The notes below the pieces were generated by a model, which searched no databases, was not told the origin of the DNA, and saw nothing but the letters and a program-made list of their open reading frames with translations. From Anaerofilum faecale (GTDB lineage Bacteria; Bacillota; Clostridia; Oscillospirales; Ruminococcaceae): a stretch of DNA of 38,528 nt. This document shows, piece after piece, positions 14,176 through 20,663 of this stretch (positions are counted from its first letter, which is position 1; each line of letters begins with the position of its first letter). The stretch spans positions 1-38,528 of the forward strand of contig DXFV01000032.1 of assembly GCA_019114265.1 (NCBI GenBank), given 5' to 3'. The position numbers and the translations under genes were made by a program.

Positions 14176-15117
14176 TTATTTCACATGCTTCTTTTTCGGC
14201 TTGTCCTTGTCTTCGCCCGCTTTGAACTGGATGATGGTGACCGCCAGAACCAGCAGGAACAGGACCATCGACAGCGCGCTGGCATAGCCGTATTCCGGCG
14301 TGCCGACAAAGGCCTCGTTGTAGATCTGGTACACAAGCACCAGCGTGCTGGTGCCGGGACCTCCCTGGGTGATCATGTACACTTCATTATACACCTTGAA
14401 GGACTGGATCACAACCATGATGGTGACAAAGAAGGTGGTGGGGGCCAGCTGCGGCAGGGTGACATTCCAGAACTGCTGCCACTTGTTGGCGCCGTCCAGG
14501 CTGGCGGCCTCGTACAGCTCGGGGTTGGTGCCCTGCAGGCCGGCCAGGAAGATGACCATGTAGTAGCCCATATTCTTCCACACGCTGAACAGGATAACGG
14601 TCAGCATAGCGGTGTCCTTGCCGGCCGCCCACTTGGGCAGGTTCTCCACGCCCCAGCTGCTCAGCAGCTGGTTCACGGGACCCATGCTGGGGTTGAACAG
14701 CATGTTCCACACGGCGGCAACCGCCACCAGACTGGCAACGTAGGGGAAGAAGGAAACAGTGCGGAAGAAGTTGCGGCCTTTGATCTTCTGGTTCAGAAGA
14801 ATGGCCAGCGCCAGGGCGCAGATGATGGTGGCCGGCACGGTGCCGATCACGTAGACGATGGTGTGCCAGAAGGCAGCCTTGAAGTTGGGGTCGCCAAACA
14901 TGCGGGTGAAGTTGGCCAGGCCCACGAACTTTGCGGCATTGACGCCGTCCCATTCCATGAAAGCCAGCACGAATGCCGCGACGACCGGAACCAGTGTGAA
15001 TACGCAGAAGCCGATGAAGTTGGGGGCGATGAAACTATAGGCAATGAGGTTTTCGCGCAGCTCCTTGCTCATGCCTTTTCGCCGCGGCGCGGTGGCCGCT
15101 GCTTGTTTTGCCGCCAT
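14176..15117 (-). CDS. Carbohydrate ABC transporter permease (MalF/UgpA type)
   Basis: A 313-residue permease of the CUT1 family with a cytoplasmic basic N-terminus and six predicted spans, beginning with YSFIAPNFIGFCVFTLVPVV. The EAA loop is NPELYEAASLDGANKWQQFW followed by NVTLPQLAP. VYMITQGGPGTSTLVLVYQI is a block typical of this half of the pore. AAGGAGG lies upstream of the ATG at 15117. The gene is separated from the binding-protein gene by a strong hairpin (15152-15188) and is followed after 15 nt by the MalG-type gene. It pairs with that permease; the substrate is likely an oligosaccharide given the GH88 gene downstream. Confidence 0.95.
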   Translation of the reverse strand: MAAKQAAATAPRRKGMSKELRENLIAYSFIAPNFIGFCVFTLVPVVAAFVLAFMEWDGVNAAKFVGLANFTRMFGDPNFKAAFWHTIVYVIGTVPATIICALALAILLNQKIKGRNFFRTVSFFPYVASLVAVAAVWNMLFNPSMGPVNQLLSSWGVENLPKWAAGKDTAMLTVILFSVWKNMGYYMVIFLAGLQGTNPELYEAASLDGANKWQQFWNVTLPQLAPTTFFVTIMVVIQSFKVYNEVYMITQGGPGTSTLVLVYQIYNEAFVGTPEYGYASALSMVLFLLVLAVTIIQFKAGEDKDKPKKKHVK

Positions 15118-15151
15118 TGATAGTCCTCCTTTCAGGATGTGCGATGGACCC

Positions 15152-15188
15152 GAAAAGAAAGCGGGGCGGGCGCGCCCGCCCGCCCCGC
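15152..15188 (-). terminator. Intercistronic GC-rich hairpin after the binding-protein gene
   Basis: An 11-bp perfect stem (GCGGGGCGGGC and its complement, 15161-15188, 6-nt loop). On the minus strand it is followed by TTTCTTTTC, 31 nt after the binding-protein stop. It should partly terminate or stabilise the upstream mRNA, giving more binding protein than permease, a common arrangement in sugar ABC operons. Confidence 0.75.
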
Positions 15189-15218
15189 TCTTATGGGTCA
15201 GAGTCGATCACGGAAGGA

Positions 15219-16523
15219 TCAGCCAAGCAGAGCCTGGACGCCTTCGTTCATAGCCTGGATGCCCTCGTCGATGGTGCAGTTCTCGGTCATGATGTTGTCA
15301 TGAGCCTGGTTCAGCACGGTCTCGATGTCGGCGCTCTTCTCATGCATGGGCATCTCGAGGTAGGTCTTCACAGTGTACAGAGCCTCTTTGGAGTTCTCGT
15401 CCTGGGGGAAGCCGTCCATGGAAGCGATGGTGTTGACAACCTCGTCGTTCATGATAGCGGGGAAGCTGCCGGTGCTGGCCATGACCTTGGCGCCCTCTTC
15501 GCCGCAGACGAAGTTCACGAAGTCGGCAGCAGCCTCTTTGTTGGAGGACTTGGAGTTGATGCCCAGGCTGGTGATGGTGCCCAGGGTGGTGCCGGCCTCA
15601 ACGCCTTCCGGATGCGGATACTTCACGATGCCCCAGTTGGTGGCCTGGCTCTCGCCGCTCTTCACCATCTCGATCTGGGTGGCGATGAACCAGCTGCCCA
15701 TGTTCTCCATGGCAACCTGGTTGTTGTAGAACACGCCGGAGTAGTGGATGTTGGAGGTCTTCAGGGTAGCGTAGTCCTGGCAGATACCGTCGTTCTGCTC
15801 GGCCAGGATCAGCTCATAGTAGGGCTTCAGGAAGTCGTAGCTGCCGTCCACGATGGTGTGCTCGCCATCCAGGATACCGAACAGCTGCACGGCGCTGCGC
15901 CAGGTGTGATAGTGGCAGCCGTACACCTTGTCGGCGCCTTCACCGCTGGTCACCTGACGGGCCAGAGCGTCGTACTCCTCGAGGGTCATGTCGTTGGTGG
16001 GGTAGTCAACGCCGGCCTTGTCGAACAGGTCTTTGTTGTAGAACACAACCCAGAAGTCCTGACGGAAGGGCAGAGCGTAGTAGGTATCGTCCACGGTGAT
16101 CTGCTCCACCAGGCCGCCGTACAGGCTGGTATCGGTGGTGTTCCAGTCATTCAGGGGCTCCAGCATACCCAGGTTTACCAGGTTGGAGTAGCCGGGGATG
16201 TCCTTCACGGTGATGATGTCCAGATCATCGGCGCCGCCGGACAGCTGGGTGGCCAGCACGGTCTGGTAGTCGGTGCTGCCCAGGTCGACCATCTCGATGT
16301 TCACATTGGGATGCTCGGCGGTGTAGGCGTCGATCAGGGGCTGATAGTAGGCGGTGGCGTCGATGTCCCACAGAGCCCATTTCAGGTTGATTTCCTCCTC
16401 GGTGCTGCCGTTGGAAGCAGAGCCGGCGGTGGAAGCGGGGGTGGAGCTGGAGCTGGAACCGCAGCCAACCAGCATCGTGGCGGCCAGGGTGCAGGCCATC
16501 AAACCGCTTGCGATCTTTTTCAT
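15219..16523 (-). CDS. Extracellular sugar-binding lipoprotein of the ABC transporter
   Basis: A 434-residue family 1 solute-binding protein. The signal peptide MKKIASGLMACTLAATMLVGC ends in the lipobox cysteine Cys21 and leads into a Ser-rich linker. The mature part starts INLKWALWDIDATAYYQP and contains YTAEHPNVNIEMVDLGSTDY, DLDIITVKDIPGYSNL and LPFRQDFWVVFYNKDLFDKA, all usual for oligosaccharide-binding proteins. It is the first gene of the operon, with GGGAGG 11 nt before the ATG and a promoter candidate at 16593-16621. It delivers a glycan to the two permeases downstream. The ligand is not identifiable from sequence; GH88 context suggests an oligosaccharide with an unsaturated uronate. 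Confidence 0.95.
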   Translation of the reverse strand: MKKIASGLMACTLAATMLVGCGSSSSSTPASTAGSASNGSTEEEINLKWALWDIDATAYYQPLIDAYTAEHPNVNIEMVDLGSTDYQTVLATQLSGGADDLDIITVKDIPGYSNLVNLGMLEPLNDWNTTDTSLYGGLVEQITVDDTYYALPFRQDFWVVFYNKDLFDKAGVDYPTNDMTLEEYDALARQVTSGEGADKVYGCHYHTWRSAVQLFGILDGEHTIVDGSYDFLKPYYELILAEQNDGICQDYATLKTSNIHYSGVFYNNQVAMENMGSWFIATQIEMVKSGESQATNWGIVKYPHPEGVEAGTTLGTITSLGINSKSSNKEAAADFVNFVCGEEGAKVMASTGSFPAIMNDEVVNTIASMDGFPQDENSKEALYTVKTYLEMPMHEKSADIETVLNQAHDNIMTENCTIDEGIQAMNEGVQALLG

Positions 16524-16592
16524 GGTATTTTTTCCTCCCTTGTATTTTGGGTCCGGACCCGCCCTCGGGGCCGTTCCCTTTCATCGTGTTTT

Positions 16593-16621
16593 ATTGTACC
16601 TGTTTTGCACAATTGTTTGAA
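16593..16621 (-). promoter_or_regulatory. Candidate promoter of the sugar-transport operon
   Basis: On the minus strand, -10 TACAAT (16593-16598) and a weak -35 TTCAAA (16616-16621) are spaced by 17 nt and read toward the binding-protein gene. The poor -35 is what one expects of an activator-dependent promoter, which fits the adjacent AraC-type response regulator. Confidence 0.5.
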
Positions 16622-16642
16622 TGCAAATATTCTGGCGTTTGT

Positions 16643-16720
16643 TGCACTTTTTCTTTCTGCGCGTACAAACCGGCGGAAAAACATATACTTTTTTTGGAAT
16701 ACCTGCACTTTTTATCTCTG
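16643..16720. promoter_or_regulatory. Direct repeats upstream of the sugar operon, candidate regulator sites
   Basis: TGCACTTTTTCTTTCTG (16643-16659) and TGCACTTTTTATCTCTG (16704-16720) are 17-nt direct repeats differing at two positions, 61 nt apart. A partial third copy, GTGCTTTTTTTATAG, starts at 16725. The nearer repeat lies about 45 nt upstream of the -10 at 16593. AraC-type activators often bind direct repeats in this position, so the divergent response regulator is the natural candidate. Confidence 0.5.
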
Positions 16721-16756
16721 TGAAGTGCTTTTTTTATAGAAATTCGCCCCGATTTA

Positions 16757-16786
16757 TTGCAAAATAAAGTCCTTTTCTTGTAAAAT
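16757..16786 (+). promoter_or_regulatory. Candidate promoter of the sensor kinase/regulator pair
   Basis: TTGCAA (16757-16762), an 18-nt spacer and TAAAAT (16781-16786) read toward the kinase gene at 16834, leaving a leader of about 40 nt. The flanking DNA is AT-rich compared with the rest of the window. Confidence 0.6.
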
Positions 16787-16833
16787 ATAAGAAAAACGTC
16801 TGCTGTAGTCAGGCGCTGGAGAGGGCCTGCAAG

Positions 16834-18633
16834 ATGAAAAAACCCGTTCGTAGCATCCAGTTCCGCATCAGTTTGGTGACCGTTTTCTTCACGCTCACGC
16901 TGACCATCGCATTTGTGTGTTTGAGCTTCTATTTCTTTCGCGGGTACGCGCGCTCGAGCGTGCTGCGCGCGTCTGAATTCAATATGCAGCTGGTGGCAAA
17001 CCTTGTGCAGCAGGATCTTGTGGAGCTGAACAGCATCAGCAACCAGCTGGCGCTCAACACCCGCATCATGAACTGTCTGGAAGGCAACGCCTCCAAGCGC
17101 GAACTGCTGGACTGCCACGACATCATGACCGATCTGTGCAACAGCAGCTCTTCCTATATCTATTTGCAGCGCCTGCTGGTGACCAACCAGGAGGACGTAT
17201 TTCTGCAGGTGGCAAGCTCCTCGGCCAACTCCACGCCGGTGAATGTATACAATTATACAGAGCTGCCCGGCACCGGCATCACCGGAGAGAGCGTGTGGCA
17301 GGAGATCGTGGCCGATCCGCTGGCGCGGCCCCAGACCACCGACAACCTGCTGATCGTGCGGCCGGTGTACCGCTTCCGCACCAACGAGCAGGTGGGCACC
17401 ATCTATCTCACCGCCTCCTCTTCCCTCATCACCAAGCGGCTGAGCAGCTATCCGTCCACGCTGGGCGGCAGCATGTATCTGCAGTCTCCGGTGGGGTGCT
17501 GGATGATTGGCAGCGATGCACTGGAACCCGCCGCGCTGGACTACACCGTGCATCACACCGACAGCACCACCGCCCGCGCCGCCAACACCCTGATTCAGGA
17601 CGTGACCCTGCAAAGCGGCGACCGCTACACGATGGTCTCCTGCCCCATCGGCACCACCGGCCTGCGGCTGACTCACATGCTGCCCAATCACCTGCTGTTT
17701 GCCGGCAATTCGCTGCTGCCGTCGATGATCTCGATCCTGGTGCCGGGCGTAATTGTGCTGGGCATCTGTCTCTACCTCTACCTGAACCGCTTCTTCATGC
17801 GCCGGGTGATCCGGCTGCGGCGGCGGATCGCACAGGTGGCGGACGGCAATTTCTCCACCGACCCGTCCATCGAATGGGAGGACGAGCTGGGCGACATCGG
17901 GCGCGGCGTGAACCACATGTCGCGGGACATTGCCAGCCTGCTGGAAAAACGCCTGGCCGACGAAAAGGAACGCCAGCACCTGGAATATCAGATGCTGCAA
18001 AACCAGGTGAACCCCCACTTCATCTACAACACGCTGAACTCCATCCGCTGGATGGCCACCCTGCAGGGCGCCACCGGCATCGCCGAGATGACCACCGCCT
18101 TTGCGCATCTGCTGAAAAGCGTGTCGAAAGGGAGCCGCCCGCTCATCACCCTGCGGGAGGAGCTGGCGCTGCTGAACGACTATTGCACCATCCAGCAATA
18201 CCGCTACGGCGGCGCCATCACCATCGAGATTGCCAGCATCTCGGACGAGAGCCTGTGCGAATGCCTGATCCCCAGCTTTTCGCTGCAGCCGCTGGCCGAA
18301 AACGCCATCTTCCACGGCATCGAGCCGAAGGGCGGCGCCGGCAGCGTGTGGCTGGACATCGACCAGGCCGAAAACGGCGACCTCATCATCGCCATGCAGG
18401 ACGACGGCGTGGGCATGAGCGCCGAGGCCATCGAGAATGTGTTCCGGGAAAAGCAGCCGGACACCCCCCAGCAAAAATACCGCCAGATCGGCGTTTTGAA
18501 TGTGCACCGCCGGATCCAGTATGCCTTCGGGTCGCAGTACGGCCTGACCATTCGCAGTGAACTTGGCAAATATACGCGTGTTGAGCTGCGTATCCCCCGT
18601 CGGTATGCAGCGATGCAGGAAGGAGAACCCTGA
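16834..18633 (+). CDS. YesM-type sensor histidine kinase
   Basis: A 599-residue membrane kinase. A first membrane span lies at about residues 12-35. A roughly 260-residue extracellular sensor region follows, then a second span near 295-318 (SILVPGVIVLGICLYLYL) and a HAMP-like linker. The His_kinase domain has the phospho-acceptor His395 in NQVNPHFIYNTLNSI, and the ATPase domain carries LQPLAENAIFHGI (N box) and MQDDGVGMS (G box). GGAGAGGG precedes the ATG. The gene abuts its regulator with no gap and is divergent from the sugar-transport operon. This arrangement is typical of Firmicute systems that sense extracellular sugars and activate their uptake. The ligand is unknown. Confidence 0.94.
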   Translation: MKKPVRSIQFRISLVTVFFTLTLTIAFVCLSFYFFRGYARSSVLRASEFNMQLVANLVQQDLVELNSISNQLALNTRIMNCLEGNASKRELLDCHDIMTDLCNSSSSYIYLQRLLVTNQEDVFLQVASSSANSTPVNVYNYTELPGTGITGESVWQEIVADPLARPQTTDNLLIVRPVYRFRTNEQVGTIYLTASSSLITKRLSSYPSTLGGSMYLQSPVGCWMIGSDALEPAALDYTVHHTDSTTARAANTLIQDVTLQSGDRYTMVSCPIGTTGLRLTHMLPNHLLFAGNSLLPSMISILVPGVIVLGICLYLYLNRFFMRRVIRLRRRIAQVADGNFSTDPSIEWEDELGDIGRGVNHMSRDIASLLEKRLADEKERQHLEYQMLQNQVNPHFIYNTLNSIRWMATLQGATGIAEMTTAFAHLLKSVSKGSRPLITLREELALLNDYCTIQQYRYGGAITIEIASISDESLCECLIPSFSLQPLAENAIFHGIEPKGGAGSVWLDIDQAENGDLIIAMQDDGVGMSAEAIENVFREKQPDTPQQKYRQIGVLNVHRRIQYAFGSQYGLTIRSELGKYTRVELRIPRRYAAMQEGEP

Positions 18634-20220
18634 ATGATAAAACTGTTGATCGCGGACGATGAGCCTCTGGTATTGGCCGGCATGAAATCCATGCTGCCGT
18701 GGAACCGGCTGGGCCTGGAGATCTGCGGCACCGCCCAGAACGGACAGCAGGCGCTGGAGCTGATCCGCCAGTACCGCCCCGAGATCGTCATCACCGACAT
18801 CAAGATGCCCGTGATGACCGGGCTGGAGCTGGCGCAGCACTGCCGCGCGGAGTTTGGCGATCTGCCGCTGTTTATCATGCTGACCAGCTTTGAGGAGTTC
18901 AGCTATGTGCGGGAGGCGATGCACCACGGCGCCATCGAGTATATCGTGAAGCTGGAGCTGACGCCCCAGAGCCTGGAAATGACGGTGCGCAAGGCGATGG
19001 AGATGGTGGCCAAGATCCAGAACAAGGCCTCTTCCGGCGCGCCGGCCGCCAGTTTGCAGCTGTTCCGCGACAAGTTCTTCACCCGTCTGTGCAACAACAT
19101 GTTTGAGAACCGCGAGCAGTTCTGCCGCCAGCACGAGGACCTGGGGCTGCAGTTCGACGCCGAGCGGTATGTGGCGGCCAGCTGCAGCATCACCAACGTG
19201 AAGGACATCTCGGCCCAGCAGCAGCTGACCCTGTGTTCCAGTACGGTGTCGATGGTGCAGGACATCCTGAAAAAGCTGTGCACCTGCCAGGTGACCATCC
19301 TGGACGCGCGGCATTTCAACATCGTTTTCTGGATGACCGCCGAACAGGCGTATGACCTGGAATTCCAGAATCACCTTTTGCAGACAGCTTCCGACACCGC
19401 CTCGCGCTATTTCAGTGTGCGGCTGCTGTGCGGCATCGGCACGCCGGTGGAGGACCCCTTCCTGATCGCCCAGTCGGTGTACAGCGCGCGCTGTGTGCTG
19501 GCGGCGGCGACCGAGGCCCAGCCGGTGCTGAACGCACAGCAGGACCTGGCCGACCAGAACGCCCTGTTCGACTTTTCCGCCTACCGCCTGCGCCTGACAA
19601 AAGCCTTTGAAGAATTGGACGGCACCGTGCTGGAGCAGACGATCAGCGACATCATCGACAGCCTGGAAGGTCATCCGTCCCGCCACATCCAGGCGCTGGA
19701 CGCCGCGACCAACCTGCTGTATATGTCGCTGAGCCTTCTGCCGGAGGGGGAAACGCTGCTGAGCAATATCTTCGCCGACCATCCCGACGGATACCGCTCG
19801 CTGTACAAATACGTCAGCACCCACCAGTGCTGCGAGTGGATGCGGCAGCTGCGGGACGGTTTGTGCCAGAACCTGAAAAGCCAGCGCAAGAGCTACAAAA
19901 AGCAGGTGGTGGAGAACGTGGAGGCGTATATCCGCCAGAACATCCGCAAGCGCCTGACCCTGAACGAGGTGGCCGCGGCCTTCAACTTCAGCCCCAACTA
20001 CCTGAGCCAGCTGTTCGCCAAATACGCCGCGCGCGGCTTTGTGGATACCATCACCTCGGAAAAGATCGCCGCCGCCAAGGTGATGCTGGCCGAGCACGAT
20101 ATGAAGATCTACGAGGTGGCTGAGGCGCTGGGATACGAGAGCGCCTTCTATTTCAGCCGCGTGTTCAAAAAGGAGACCGGCATTTCTCCCCGCGAGTACA
20201 TCCAGAACACCAGCAAATAA
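18634..20220 (+). CDS. YesN/AraC-type response regulator
   Basis: A 528-residue DNA-binding response regulator. The receiver domain (residues 1-120) has acidic residues Asp8/Asp9 and phospho-acceptor Asp55 in VITDIKMPVMTG. A long middle region (about 130-420) resembles the linker of YesN proteins. The C-terminal AraC-type domain (about 430-525) contains two helix-turn-helix units, LTLNEVAAAFNFSPNYLSQL and IYEVAEALGYESAFYFSRVF. The ATG follows the kinase stop directly, with AGGAGA in the end of the kinase gene. It is expected to activate the divergent binding-protein/permease/GH88 operon, possibly through the direct repeats at 16643-16720. Confidence 0.95.
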   Translation: MIKLLIADDEPLVLAGMKSMLPWNRLGLEICGTAQNGQQALELIRQYRPEIVITDIKMPVMTGLELAQHCRAEFGDLPLFIMLTSFEEFSYVREAMHHGAIEYIVKLELTPQSLEMTVRKAMEMVAKIQNKASSGAPAASLQLFRDKFFTRLCNNMFENREQFCRQHEDLGLQFDAERYVAASCSITNVKDISAQQQLTLCSSTVSMVQDILKKLCTCQVTILDARHFNIVFWMTAEQAYDLEFQNHLLQTASDTASRYFSVRLLCGIGTPVEDPFLIAQSVYSARCVLAAATEAQPVLNAQQDLADQNALFDFSAYRLRLTKAFEELDGTVLEQTISDIIDSLEGHPSRHIQALDAATNLLYMSLSLLPEGETLLSNIFADHPDGYRSLYKYVSTHQCCEWMRQLRDGLCQNLKSQRKSYKKQVVENVEAYIRQNIRKRLTLNEVAAAFNFSPNYLSQLFAKYAARGFVDTITSEKIAAAKVMLAEHDMKIYEVAEALGYESAFYFSRVFKKETGISPREYIQNTSK

Positions 20221-20238
20221 CGTTCAACCGCAAAAAAC

Positions 20239-20276
20239 GCCCGTTCTTCTCCTGTGAGAGAAGGACGGGCATTTTT
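20239..20276 (+). terminator. Terminator of the kinase/regulator operon
   Basis: GCCCGT-TCTTCTC and GAGAAGG-ACGGGC form a stem-loop (20239-20270) followed by ATTTTT, 19 nt after the regulator stop. It is similar in sequence to the hairpin at 20501-20538. Confidence 0.85.
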
Positions 20277-20298
20277 CAGGCTGTCCATCCGGCAATTC

Positions 20299-20504
20299 CT
20301 TTGTGCGGTGGGGCAGCTTCGACCTCATCCGCCCCGCTCGGGCGGGGCACCTTCCCCTGCCAGGGGAAGGCTTTGGATCGAACGGCCGCACCGCTGGGTT
20401 TTGCCAAAGGCTTCCCCCTGGGGGGAAGCTGTCGCCGCGGGCGACGGATGAGGGGAATGCTTTTGGACAGCACAAGCCATCCCCTTTTCGACAAGCTGAA
20501 CGCC
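20299..20504. repeat. Dispersed intergenic repeat, copy 2 (long form)
   Basis: About 206 nt homologous to 10168-10304, in the same orientation and again in the gap between two convergent transcription units. An extra module of about 40 nt (20341-20379) interrupts the shared GCCCCGCTC/GAACGGC junction. It contains a near-perfect palindrome with arms CCTTCCCCTG (20350-20359) and CAGGGGAAGG (20361-20370). A further stretch of about 30 nt near 20430-20470 is also longer than in copy 1. No gene is supported in the 20221-20663 gap; small ORFs there are shadows of the repeat. Confidence 0.75.
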
Positions 20505-20538
20505 CATTCTTCTCCCTTGGGAGAGGGACGGGCGTTTT
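20501..20538 (+). terminator. Second hairpin terminator after repeat copy 2
   Basis: CGCCC with CTTCTCCC pairs with GGGAGAG and GGGCG (20501-20534) and is followed by TTTTC. Its sequence is close to the terminator at 20239-20276, so the repeat is bracketed by two like hairpins. Confidence 0.65.
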
Positions 20539-20592
20539 CGCTTGCCCGGAATCGCGCCGGCGGCAGCGCTCTGTTCCGGGATGTTTAACAGC

Positions 20593-20637
20593 AAAAACAG
20601 AAGGGGTCCGCCCCTCCCCTTGGGGGAAGGACGGACC
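20593..20637 (-). terminator. Terminator of the GH59-like surface protein gene
   Basis: On the minus strand GGTCCG...CGGACC (outer arms 20605-20610 and 20632-20637) encloses a C-rich/G-rich inner stem. The trailing CCTTCTGTTTTTGC gives a U tract at 20593-20598. It lies about 25 nt after the stop at 20664. Confidence 0.75.
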
Positions 20638-20663
20638 TCCTTGTTGCCTATCGCCGCTGCGGT

